A stretch of 64,000 nucleotides of DNA from Candidatus Desulfofervidus auxilii (GTDB lineage: Bacteria > Desulfobacterota > Desulfofervidia > Desulfofervidales > Desulfofervidaceae): assembly GCF_001577525.1 (NCBI RefSeq), contig NZ_CP013015.1:388632-452631 (forward strand). Reading direction: 5' to 3'. The notes below the pieces were generated by a model. That model saw nothing but the letters and a program-made list of their open reading frames with translations, ran no database searches and was not told where the DNA came from. Shown piece after piece: positions 8,128 through 16,956 of the stretch (the first letter of the stretch is position 1; each line of letters starts with the position of its first letter). The position numbers and the translations under genes were made by a program.

Positions 8128-8212
8128 TTATCCATCCTCATGCCCTGTTATAAAGGGGAAACTTTATAGGAAATTCTATTAAAACTGTAGAAAAAGCTTC
8201 CTATTCACTAAT
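8119..8212 (+). pseudogene. N-terminal remnant of a GT2 glycosyltransferase
   Basis: Translation from the ATG at 8119 gives LTLSILMPCYKGETL, then a one-base frame change gives GNSIKTVEKAS. This is the typical opening beta-strand and helix of family 2 glycosyltransferases. The remaining 200 or more residues are gone. It lies directly between repeat array C and the ligase gene, so loss may be linked to repeat activity (inference). Confidence 0.65.
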
Positions 8213-8226
8213 TACTAGGCACTAAA

Positions 8227-9495
8227 ATGGCTATCCCCATTAGTGAAAGAGATATAAGAGTAAAGGCCCAAAAAGGCCTTTTTGACCTCCCATTCTATTT
8301 AATTTTAATTCATCTTTTCTTTGACTACGGCCGACCCCAAAGCTTTTTCCCCATTATTGGTGCCCTTCATCCAGGATATATATTACATACCTTACTCTTT
8401 TTGTGCCTCTTTTTAAAAGGTAAACTTTTAAATTTTAAAAACATCCAGACAAAATGCTTTTTAGGTTTGCTTTTATTGATGATGCTTCATGGCCCAATTG
8501 CGGTAAACAATTACTGGGCTTATCAAGTATGGAGAACCATTACTTTATATTTCATTGTTTATCTAAGTATTATAAGTTTTGTTGATTCGTTTCCTAAAAT
8601 TGAAAAATACATCAATATATGGATAGTGATTAATTTACTTGGGGCGATTATTGGTATAAAAAATGGTGGTAAAATTCCAAATTCTGGTTTTATGGGTGAT
8701 GAAAATGACTTTGCCTTAGTGATGAATATGGCCATTCCCTTTGCCTATTTTATGTTTTTGGAAACAAATTCTACAAAAAAGAAAATACTTTATCTTTCTG
8801 CTTGTTGCATTTTTATTGCCGCCAATGTGGCCTCCTTTTCTCGTGGAGGATTTGTCGGCTTAGTGCCTGTCATCCTTTATTGCTGGTATAAAACACCCAA
8901 AAAAGTTTTATCTACTGTAATTGTGGCCATTATGATAAGTATTCTCTATTTCAGTGCCTCTTCAAAATACTGGCAAGAAGTAAAAAGCATAAAAGAAGAA
9001 AATATTCAAAAAGGCACTGGAGAAGAAAGAATTTATCAATGGAAAATAGGTTGGAATATGTTTTTAGACAATCCTCTCATAGGAGTTGGTCAAGGGAATT
9101 TCCCCTTTAGATTTAGGGAATACGAAATAGCAGCTGGATTCTATGAAGGTTTACATGGACGTTCCAGAGCTGGGAGAGCAGCTCATTCTATCTATTTTAC
9201 TCTAATCCCAGAATTAGGGATCCTAGGTATCTTACTGTTTGGGGGTATGATATACTTTTCTTACAAAGATTTAAAATGGATATTAAAAATAGAAAAAGAT
9301 TTTCTTTTTAAACAGCAATCTGATAAAACAATTCAGAAATTACATAAAATAAGATTTATCATTTTTGGCATTACAGGTGCCATGCTTGGCTATTTAATAT
9401 CTGGTATATTCCTTTCTGTCCTCTATTATCCCCATTTTTGGCTATTGATTGCTCTTTGCGTAGCTTTAAGAAATATAGTGCAAAATCGGGTATGA
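8227..9495 (+). CDS. O-antigen ligase / Wzy-type polymerase family membrane protein
   Basis: 422 residues with about ten hydrophobic segments. The large periplasmic loop carries the family pattern GVGQGNFPFRF followed by GRAAHSIYFTLIPELGILG (Wzy_C/WaaL region with the conserved His). Such proteins either polymerise O-units or attach glycan to lipid A or protein in the periplasm; sequence alone does not separate these roles. The N-terminal stretch LFFDYGRPQSFFPIIG is shared by many EPS-locus members. Ten bases separate it from the radical SAM gene. Confidence 0.82.
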   Translation: MAIPISERDIRVKAQKGLFDLPFYLILIHLFFDYGRPQSFFPIIGALHPGYILHTLLFLCLFLKGKLLNFKNIQTKCFLGLLLLMMLHGPIAVNNYWAYQVWRTITLYFIVYLSIISFVDSFPKIEKYINIWIVINLLGAIIGIKNGGKIPNSGFMGDENDFALVMNMAIPFAYFMFLETNSTKKKILYLSACCIFIAANVASFSRGGFVGLVPVILYCWYKTPKKVLSTVIVAIMISILYFSASSKYWQEVKSIKEENIQKGTGEERIYQWKIGWNMFLDNPLIGVGQGNFPFRFREYEIAAGFYEGLHGRSRAGRAAHSIYFTLIPELGILGILLFGGMIYFSYKDLKWILKIEKDFLFKQQSDKTIQKLHKIRFIIFGITGAMLGYLISGIFLSVLYYPHFWLLIALCVALRNIVQNRV

Positions 9496-9505
9496 AAAAT
9501 TAAAA

Positions 9506-10576
9506 ATGATATCTAAATTTTTGACAAAATTATCACGTGCAAGGGATCAAGGTGGTATCATTAATTATTATTGGTCAAGACTACTTCAAGAAGTGGCGAA
9601 AAGAACAAAATCATCTTTTGGCAAGCCCACAGATGTTATAGTCCTTCTAACAAATCGTTGTAATGCCAGATGCTTACACTGTCATAGTTGGAAGCTCGAT
9701 TTGAGAATTACTGAATTAACCACTAATGAATGGAAGAAAACACTTAAAGAATTGCGCAAATGGCTTGGCCCCATCTTTTTATCCATTACTGGTGGTGAAA
9801 CTTTATTAAGAAATGACTCTGTAGAAATTGCAGAATATGCAGCTCAATTAGGCTTTTGGATAGAGTTTTTAACCAATGGCTATTTTATGGATAATAAAAA
9901 GGCTGTTCAATTAGTTAAGAGTGGTGTTAAAAGAATCAAAATTTCTTTAGATGGAAGTAAGTCTGAAATACATGATTTAATTAGAGGTAGAAGAGGATTT
10001 TTTGAAAAAGCCACAAAAGCATTAAAAACACTAGCAAAAGAAAAGCATAAAACAGGTAAAAAAATACAAATCTGGGCAAAAACAACCATAATGAGTCATA
10101 ATGTCAAAGACCTTGCTAATATAGTACTTTTAGTTCAAAAATTAGGGATAGATGGTGTTGAGTTTCAGGCCCTTGAACCTGTTTATTATTCAGAACAATT
10201 AAATGACCCTAATTGGTATAAAGATAATCCCCTTTGGATAGAGGACAAGTTAACTATGATTGATTATCTTGAGAGATTAAAAACACTAAAAAAAGAGGGA
10301 TATCCCATCCTAAACTCAATTGAAAACATAGAATTAATGAAACAATATTTCTTAAACCCTGATAAACTTGCATTTAAAATCCATAGCCATACGTATAAAA
10401 AGAAAAGACCAGAATGCACATCTTGGGTAGCTGGTCTCCAAATTATGCCAGATGGTGGCATGAAAATGTGTCATCGAATGGAACCATTTGCCAACGTCAA
10501 ACAAGGCAATTTAAAAAAACTATGGAGAACAAGAAAAAGGTGCTGGAAAAGTGGCTGTGTATTAAATAGCAGTTAA
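9506..10576 (+). CDS. Radical SAM protein with SPASM-like C-terminus
   Basis: 356 residues with the radical SAM cluster motif CNARCLHC (Cys52, Cys56, Cys59), which binds a [4Fe-4S] cluster and SAM. The glycine-rich TGGETLLR motif follows. The C-terminal region, EC at about 306 then MPDGGMKMCHR and a final GCVLNSS, has spaced cysteines as in SPASM-type auxiliary-cluster domains. Members of this group modify peptides, sugars or small molecules; the substrate cannot be inferred. It is nearly contiguous with a flavin reductase-like gene, and both lie in the polysaccharide locus. Confidence 0.82.
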   Translation: MISKFLTKLSRARDQGGIINYYWSRLLQEVAKRTKSSFGKPTDVIVLLTNRCNARCLHCHSWKLDLRITELTTNEWKKTLKELRKWLGPIFLSITGGETLLRNDSVEIAEYAAQLGFWIEFLTNGYFMDNKKAVQLVKSGVKRIKISLDGSKSEIHDLIRGRRGFFEKATKALKTLAKEKHKTGKKIQIWAKTTIMSHNVKDLANIVLLVQKLGIDGVEFQALEPVYYSEQLNDPNWYKDNPLWIEDKLTMIDYLERLKTLKKEGYPILNSIENIELMKQYFLNPDKLAFKIHSHTYKKKRPECTSWVAGLQIMPDGGMKMCHRMEPFANVKQGNLKKLWRTRKRCWKSGCVLNSS

Positions 10577-10577
10577 A

Positions 10578-11138
10578 ATGAGAAAAATAGATAAACCAAT
10601 AAAACATATATACAAATGTGGCATTGATAACATGATTACCTTAATTACCACAAGGGTTGATAACAAAAATTTTGTTATGACAAGCAGTACAGTGGCAGAA
10701 GTTTCACATTCCCCACCCATTCTTGTAGTAAGTATATCACCAGAGCGTTACACTCATGATAAAATAATTAAAAGGGGAGCATTTGCAGTAAATATTTTAA
10801 GTATAAAGCAAAAGACTCTGGCTAAAATCTGTGGCGGTTGTTCTGGAAGAAATGTAGATAAATTTGAAAAATATAAAATTCCCTATCATATAAGTAAGGG
10901 AGGATTGCCCTTTATTGAAGGATGCTTTGCTAACATAGGCTGCAAATTGATTGCCACCCATAGATATGGAGACCATACCATCTTTGTAGGTGAAATGTTT
11001 GAAGCAGAAGTATATGGCGAAAGAACTACAAGACACTTACTTTTAAGTGATATGAAGCATCCTTTACCAAGTTGGCTATATAATTTTTTAAGAAAAATTC
11101 CCATATTACATAAATTAAAAAGAACACTTAAATTGTGA
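10578..11138 (+). CDS. Flavin reductase-like (FMN-binding) protein
   Basis: 186 residues matching the flavin reductase-like split-barrel fold: VTLITTRV-type opening, FVMTSSTVAEVSHSPPILVVSISP, HDKIIKRGAFAVNIL, and IGCKLIATHRYGDHTIFVGEM near the C-terminus. Such proteins bind FMN and pass electrons from NAD(P)H or other donors. The start ATG follows the radical SAM stop directly, so the two are probably co-translated and may act as a redox pair (inference). The last four bases overlap the next gene. Confidence 0.8.
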   Translation: MRKIDKPIKHIYKCGIDNMITLITTRVDNKNFVMTSSTVAEVSHSPPILVVSISPERYTHDKIIKRGAFAVNILSIKQKTLAKICGGCSGRNVDKFEKYKIPYHISKGGLPFIEGCFANIGCKLIATHRYGDHTIFVGEMFEAEVYGERTTRHLLLSDMKHPLPSWLYNFLRKIPILHKLKRTLKL

Positions 11139-12268
11139 AATTCAAAACAGACATAATATTTTGGGCAAATATAAATCCTAATAAAAGGGGATCTTTTGAA
11201 GATTTTATCTCAAAACTTTCTAAAGAATGTAAAAAGGAAGGAATTAAAATAATATTTGTACTTGGAAATGATATATGTTCTATAGTAAAAAAACAATTCT
11301 TAGAAAATTTTGTCCAGTATGATTTAATTTCTTCAAAATCTAGCAATTTTTTAAAACAAGTAAGAAATATGGTTACTAAATATAAGCCTAAAATAATCCA
11401 TTTTAATTTTACACCTTTTTGTCATCCAGCCATAATTTATTGTAAAAAAATAGTAAAGACCAAAATAATTTTTACCGACCATGATTCCCGAGAAAGAATT
11501 GGACAAGATAGCAGTATATATAATTACTTTAAGCTTTTAAGAAGAAGATTTTATGCTTATTTTGTTGATAAATTTGTAGCTGTGTCAGATTATATCAAAA
11601 ATAACATTGTCAATGAGAGTCTTACAGAAAAAGACAAAAATAAAGTTGTTTTAATATACAATGGTGTTGATGTTGATAGATTTTCACCTTCAAAAGATAA
11701 AACAAAATTAAAAAGAGAATTCTTAGGTATAAAAGACACTACCAATGTTGTAACTTTTATAGGACAATTGATTTATGAAAAAGGAGCAGATTTACTTTTT
11801 GACTGTGCAGTGTCAATTCTTAGAGAAGGTTTGGATGTCTTATTCTTATTCATAGGTGATGGTGTTTTACATAATGAGTTAAAACATAAGGCAAAATCCT
11901 TATCTAAAAATATCCGATTCTTAGGTGTTAGAAATGATGTTGATAAACTTTTAAAAATTTCTGACTTATTGGTTCTTCCTTCTAGATGGGGAGAGGCCTT
12001 TGGATTGGCTATTGCCGAAGCCATGGCTTGTGAAATACCTGTCATAGCCACCAAAGTAGGTGCAATACCTGAGTTAGTTAATGATGAAACAGGTATATTA
12101 GTACCTGTGGAAGATGTGTTTTCACTAAAAAACAGTATTACATTTTTATTATCGCACCCTGAAAAAAGAAAATTATTAGGTCAAGTTAGCCGTGAAAGAG
12201 TATTACGCTTATTCAACATAGAAAAAATGGTCAAAAAGACAATATCCCTTTATCTAGAGCTTTTATGA
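11135..12268 (+). CDS. Glycosyltransferase family 4
   Basis: 377 residues, GT-B fold. The GTG start overlaps the previous stop (GTGA), which indicates translational coupling. The donor-site motif EAFGLAIAEAMACEIPVIA gives the EX7E signature, followed by GAIPELVNDETGILVP. The N-terminal half has an IIHFNFTPFCHPA acceptor-side stretch. It overlaps the following truncated gene by four bases. The specific sugar is unknown. Confidence 0.88.
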   Translation: MKFKTDIIFWANINPNKRGSFEDFISKLSKECKKEGIKIIFVLGNDICSIVKKQFLENFVQYDLISSKSSNFLKQVRNMVTKYKPKIIHFNFTPFCHPAIIYCKKIVKTKIIFTDHDSRERIGQDSSIYNYFKLLRRRFYAYFVDKFVAVSDYIKNNIVNESLTEKDKNKVVLIYNGVDVDRFSPSKDKTKLKREFLGIKDTTNVVTFIGQLIYEKGADLLFDCAVSILREGLDVLFLFIGDGVLHNELKHKAKSLSKNIRFLGVRNDVDKLLKISDLLVLPSRWGEAFGLAIAEAMACEIPVIATKVGAIPELVNDETGILVPVEDVFSLKNSITFLLSHPEKRKLLGQVSRERVLRLFNIEKMVKKTISLYLELL

Positions 12269-12606
12269 ACATCCTTTGGCTTTTACATATCTTACCCTAT
12301 CCGCCAAAAGGTGGTGTTATGCAAAGAAGTTATAATTTAATTAAAGAAGTGGCGAAGGAAAATGAGGTTTATTTATTTGCCTTCAACCAAAAGGCATGGT
12401 TACCAACAAAAGAAGACATAATCAAAGCAAAAAAGGAATTTGAGCGTTTTTGCAAAAAAGTTGAAATTTTTGCACTCCCTTCGGACAAATCAAAATTTGC
12501 TTGGCATAAATTGGCAATAAAAAGCTTTTTTAGCAAAGATGCTTATACTATAAACCGGACAAAGTCAAAAATAATGGTGAAACTTAATAGTGCCAAAATA
12601 CATTAA
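12265..12606 (+). pseudogene. N-terminal fragment of a GT4 glycosyltransferase
   Basis: The 113-residue frame starts MNILWLLHILPYPPKGG, the acceptor-loop opening common in EPS-locus GT4 enzymes (YPPKGGVMQRSYNLIKEVA). It stops after about 110 residues without any donor-binding domain. The epimerase gene follows within nine bases. It is best read as a 3'-deleted gene; a functional short protein is unlikely. Confidence 0.7.
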
Positions 12607-12614
12607 GTTATAAA

Positions 12615-13730
12615 ATGATGAAAAAAATATTATTTATTTTTGGTACTAGACCTGAAGCTATTAAGATGGCCCCAGTAATAAAAAAATTCGAAAATTATAT
12701 AAACACATTTAGACCTATTGTTGTTGTTACCGCTCAACATAGGGACATGTTAGACCAAATTTTGGAAATATTTCACATTAAACCTGATTATGATCTTGAC
12801 ATTATGCGAAAAAATCAATCTCTCGAAGATATAACTATTCGTTCTTTAAAAAGATTGACGAAAATAATTCAGTTGGAAAAACCAAAAATGATTTTAGTTC
12901 AAGGAGATACTACAACGACATTTGTTGGAGCTTTAGCTGGTTTTTATAATAAAATCCCAGTGGGACATATTGAAGCTGGTTTAAGAACTTATGACAAATT
13001 TCAGCCGTTTCCTGAAGAAATAAATCGAAAATTGACTACGGTGCTTGCAGATATTCACTTTGCTCCTACAAAATCCGCAGCAGAAAATCTTAAAAAGGAG
13101 GGAGTTCCTTCGTCTCAAATATTTGTCACAGGTAACACTGTAATAGATGCATTATTAGAAGTGGTTGGCCAAAACTATAAATTTAAAGGCTCTTTGGAGA
13201 GAATTATTAACAACAATTGTAAACTTATTTTAGTTACTACTCATCGTCGAGAAAATTTTGGGAAACCTTTAAAAAATATTTGTTTAGCATTAAATGAAAT
13301 TACCCAAGAACTTGAAGATGTCCAAATTCTATTTTCAGTTCACCCAAATCCGAAAGTTCGAAACGTAGTGTTAAATGTACTTCATAATAACAAAAAAATT
13401 CATTTATTTCCGCCACTAGACTACGTAACGTTTGCACACCTTATGGCTAAAGCTTATCTAATATTAACCGATTCAGGAGGAATCCAAGAAGAAGCTCCTT
13501 CTCTTGGTAAACCTGTTTTAGTATTGCGAAATAAAACAGAAAGGCCAGAAGCAATTGAGGCTGGTACTGTAAAATTAGTAGGAACAAATGTTAAGAAAAT
13601 TATAGAAGAGACTTGCAAACTTTTAAAAGATGAAAGTGAATATAATAAAATGGCTAAGGCTATAAATCCTTATGGAGATGGAAAAGCAGCAGAAAGAATA
13701 TTTAATATAATTTGTGGTAAACTTGTTTAG
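12615..13730 (+). CDS. wecB: UDP-N-acetylglucosamine 2-epimerase (second copy, repeat-free)
   Basis: 371 residues, the usual length for the family. It opens MMKKILFIFGTRPEAIKMAP and keeps the active-site motifs: QGDTTTTF, HIEAGLRT, PEEINR, THRRENFG and LTDSGGIQEEAP. It makes UDP-ManNAc from UDP-GlcNAc. The copy is only distantly similar to the one at 968-2293 and has none of its S/T/N/Q-rich insertions. A second epimerase in one locus suggests two ManNAc-type sugars or gene clusters merged by recombination (inference). Confidence 0.93.
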   Translation: MMKKILFIFGTRPEAIKMAPVIKKFENYINTFRPIVVVTAQHRDMLDQILEIFHIKPDYDLDIMRKNQSLEDITIRSLKRLTKIIQLEKPKMILVQGDTTTTFVGALAGFYNKIPVGHIEAGLRTYDKFQPFPEEINRKLTTVLADIHFAPTKSAAENLKKEGVPSSQIFVTGNTVIDALLEVVGQNYKFKGSLERIINNNCKLILVTTHRRENFGKPLKNICLALNEITQELEDVQILFSVHPNPKVRNVVLNVLHNNKKIHLFPPLDYVTFAHLMAKAYLILTDSGGIQEEAPSLGKPVLVLRNKTERPEAIEAGTVKLVGTNVKKIIEETCKLLKDESEYNKMAKAINPYGDGKAAERIFNIICGKLV

Positions 13731-13737
13731 TTAGAAA

Positions 13738-14979
13738 ATGCAATTTTTAAAAAAAGAAAAAAAACTAAAAGTTTGTTATATTTATCAAGATCAATATCCG
13801 TGGGAAGTACGCACCGAAAAAATTGCCACTACATTGGCAAAAGAAGGTATTGAAGTTCATATAATTTGTGGAAATAGGAACGGTTTGCCTCGTAAGGAAA
13901 AAATCTTGCGAAATTTGTATATACATCGTCTGTCAAAAGGATTAAACAAATTAACTAATAATTTATTTAATTTTCCTGCTTTTTTTTCGCCTTTTTGGAT
14001 TGCAAAAATTTTATATGTAGTAAGAAAATATTCTATTGATATAATTATTGTAAGAGATTTACCACTCTCCCCAGCAGCTTTTGCTGCAGCAAAGATTACC
14101 GGCAAGCCAATAATTATGGATATGGCTGAAAATTATCCTGCAATGATAAAAGACACTTGGATTTATAGAGGACCTAAGCCCTTGGATTACATAATACGAA
14201 ATCCTATTTTCTTAAGATGGTTAGAAAAAATAGTTATTCCTTTGATGGATGGTATTATTGTGGTCTCTGAGTATAGTGCTAAACGTGTAAAAAAAATGAT
14301 AAGAGATAATAAAAATAAAAATAAAATATGGATTGTTAGTAACACTCCTATGCTTGACACAATTAAAACTCAATGTATATCACCTTTAGCAAAAGAAATT
14401 CGTAAGCGTTCAAATTTCGTATTACTTTATGTAGGTGGACTTGAAGAATCTAGAGGACTTGAGAGCGGAATAAAGGCAATTCCATACCTTAGTAAAATTA
14501 TACCTGATATTCTATTTGTGATTGTCGGCAAAGGATCGTCTGAAACAAAACTACGTAAATTAGTGAGTGAATTAAATATAAGCAAACATATTTTTTTCAC
14601 TGGGTGGATACCGCATAAAGAGATTTCTTCTATTATAGCCAATTCTGATGTATGTCTCATACCTCATTATGTAACAGAACATACGGATACCACTATACCT
14701 AACAAGATATTTGACTATATGGCTCAAAAAAAGCCAATTGTTGTAACTCAAGCGAACCCTCTTGTAAAAATAGTAAAGACGGCAAAGTGTGGTTTAGTCT
14801 ACTATGACAAATCTCCTCTAAGTTTATATAAAGCAATATTACAATTAGTAGATTCAAAATATAGAAAAAGATTAGGAATAAATGGTTGGATAGCTGTTCA
14901 AAAACGATTTAACTGGAATTATGACAAAAGGTACCTTTTTAAAGCTTTGGAATTTGTGCTCGGTTTAAGTATCAATTAG
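13738..14979 (+). CDS. Glycosyltransferase family 4-like
   Basis: 413 residues. The opening KVCYIYQDQYPWEVRTEKIATTLAKEG is typical for EPS-type GT4 members, with an IIVRDLPLSPAAFAAAK stretch. The C-terminal domain has LLYVGGLEESRGLESGIKA, IVGKGSSETKL and PNKIFDYMAQKKPIV for nucleotide-sugar binding. It lies seven bases after the epimerase and ten before asnB, consistent with one operon. Confidence 0.86.
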   Translation: MQFLKKEKKLKVCYIYQDQYPWEVRTEKIATTLAKEGIEVHIICGNRNGLPRKEKILRNLYIHRLSKGLNKLTNNLFNFPAFFSPFWIAKILYVVRKYSIDIIIVRDLPLSPAAFAAAKITGKPIIMDMAENYPAMIKDTWIYRGPKPLDYIIRNPIFLRWLEKIVIPLMDGIIVVSEYSAKRVKKMIRDNKNKNKIWIVSNTPMLDTIKTQCISPLAKEIRKRSNFVLLYVGGLEESRGLESGIKAIPYLSKIIPDILFVIVGKGSSETKLRKLVSELNISKHIFFTGWIPHKEISSIIANSDVCLIPHYVTEHTDTTIPNKIFDYMAQKKPIVVTQANPLVKIVKTAKCGLVYYDKSPLSLYKAILQLVDSKYRKRLGINGWIAVQKRFNWNYDKRYLFKALEFVLGLSIN

Positions 14980-14989
14980 GATAAAATAA

Positions 14990-16876
14990 ATGTGTGGAAT
15001 ATGCGGAATAGTTAGTCTCTCCAATCAGATTATTGAACAAAGTTTCATAAAAAAAATGTGCCATCAAATCTATCACCGAGGGCCTGATGCAGAAGGATAT
15101 TATGTTAAAGAAAATGTTGCTTTAGGTATGCGCCGTTTAAGAATCATTGACCTTAATACTGGTGATCAGCCAATTTTTAATGAAGATAAAAGTATATGTA
15201 TTGTATTTAATGGTGAAATTTATAATTTTAAAGAACTTAAAAAAGATTTAATTCAAAAAGGACATAAATTTTACACTCTTTCAGATACAGAGGTGATTCT
15301 TCATCTATACGAAGAATATAGTGAAAAATGTTTGGATAAATTAAGAGGGATGTTTACCTTTGCTATTTGGGACAAAAGAGAAAAAAAATTATTTTTGGCC
15401 CGTGACCGTCTGGGCATTAAGCCCCTTTATTATACTATTTTACCAAAACATTTCTTATTTGCTTCTGAATTAAAAAGCATTTTAATCTTCCCTGATATTA
15501 AAAAAGAACTTGATTTTACTGCAGTGAGTGATTTCTTCACCTTTCTCTATGTTCCCGCCCCCAGGACTATTTTTAAAAATATTTATAAACTTTTGCCAGG
15601 TCATTATTTGACAGTAAAAGAAAATGGGAAAATGGAAATTAGAAAATACTGGGATTTAAATTTTGAAGAAAAATCTTTAGGAAATGAAAATGATTATATA
15701 GAAAAATTTTTAGAATTATTTGAAGAAGCTGTAAAACTTCGTCTTATAAGTGATGTCCCTTTAGGCGCTTTTTTAAGTGGAGGCACTGATTCTAGCCTTG
15801 TAGTCGCTATGATGAGTAAATTATCAAATAAACCTGTTGAAACCTTTTCTATTGGTTATGAAGGTAGAGATAAATATTTTGATGAAAGACAATATTCAAG
15901 GATTGTGGCTAAAAAATTTAATACTCATCATCATGAATTCATCCTTAAACCAAACAACATTGATGAATTAGTTGAAAAAATCATTACTCATTTTGATGAA
16001 CCATTTGCCGATGCATCAGCCATACCAAATTATATTTTATCAAAACAAACCAGAAAATATGTCATTGTCGCCCTCTCAGGCCTAGGTGGAGATGAATTAT
16101 GTGCAGGATATGAAAGATACCTTGGCTGCTTATTAGCTGAAAAATACCGCAGATTACCGAGTTTTTTAACAAAAAAAATAATTCCTGCCTTAATAAACCA
16201 TCTACCTGATTCAAGCCAAGGTAATCATTTTAATGAAAGATTAAAAAGATTTGTAAAAAGTGCTAATTATCCTTTCCTACAAAAATACTTTCAAATAGTA
16301 GCCACATTTAATGAAGAAGAAAAAAAACAGCTCTTTACGCCTGAGGTGCAAAAACTTATAGAAAGACCAAGTGATGAAATTTTTTATGATTATTGTCCAA
16401 GTACTAACCATCCTCATCTCAATAATATGTCACTAATTGATTTCAAAACTTACTTAGTAGATGATTTACTTACCTTAACAGATAGGATGAGTATGGCCCA
16501 TGCCTTAGAAGCAAGAGTACCTTTTCTTGACCATAAGTTGGTCGAATTTTTCGCTACTATTCCTGCTCATTTAAAACTTAAAGGATTAACCAAAAAATAT
16601 TTTTTAAAAAAAGCCGCCGAAAGACTTTTACCAAAAGAAGTTATTTATAGAAAAAAAATGGGATTTTCTGTGCCATTGGTTATTTGGTTTAGAAATGAAT
16701 TAAAAGATTATATTAATGACATCCTTTCTGAAAAAAACATAAAAAGAGTTGGTTATTTTAATCATTCCTTTATCTTAAAAACCTTAAATATCCATCAAAA
16801 TAGAAAAGCCAATTATGATGAAAAATTATGGGCTTTAGTTAATTTCATAAAATGGTATGATAAATATTTAAAATAA
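14990..16876 (+). CDS. asnB: Asparagine synthase (glutamine-hydrolysing) family amidotransferase
   Basis: 628 residues with a complete class II glutaminase domain (MCGICGIVS, so Cys2 is present; RGPDAEGYY; FNGEIYN; RDRLGIKPLYY) and an ATP-pyrophosphatase domain (PP-loop SGGTDSS at residues 263-268, LSGLGGDELCAGY, RMSMAHALEARVPFLD). It makes asparagine from aspartate and glutamine, or amidates a sugar or peptide substrate. Its place at the end of a polysaccharide operon matches the EPS-associated amidotransferases. It contrasts with the Cys-less relative at 4617. Confidence 0.9.
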   Translation: MCGICGIVSLSNQIIEQSFIKKMCHQIYHRGPDAEGYYVKENVALGMRRLRIIDLNTGDQPIFNEDKSICIVFNGEIYNFKELKKDLIQKGHKFYTLSDTEVILHLYEEYSEKCLDKLRGMFTFAIWDKREKKLFLARDRLGIKPLYYTILPKHFLFASELKSILIFPDIKKELDFTAVSDFFTFLYVPAPRTIFKNIYKLLPGHYLTVKENGKMEIRKYWDLNFEEKSLGNENDYIEKFLELFEEAVKLRLISDVPLGAFLSGGTDSSLVVAMMSKLSNKPVETFSIGYEGRDKYFDERQYSRIVAKKFNTHHHEFILKPNNIDELVEKIITHFDEPFADASAIPNYILSKQTRKYVIVALSGLGGDELCAGYERYLGCLLAEKYRRLPSFLTKKIIPALINHLPDSSQGNHFNERLKRFVKSANYPFLQKYFQIVATFNEEEKKQLFTPEVQKLIERPSDEIFYDYCPSTNHPHLNNMSLIDFKTYLVDDLLTLTDRMSMAHALEARVPFLDHKLVEFFATIPAHLKLKGLTKKYFLKKAAERLLPKEVIYRKKMGFSVPLVIWFRNELKDYINDILSEKNIKRVGYFNHSFILKTLNIHQNRKANYDEKLWALVNFIKWYDKYLK

Positions 16877-16956
16877 CCCCTATCAACATTACTTGGCACA
16901 ATAATTGCTTACTAAATCTTTGAGATTTGAAAAATCCTTTAGGAGGGGAATTATAT

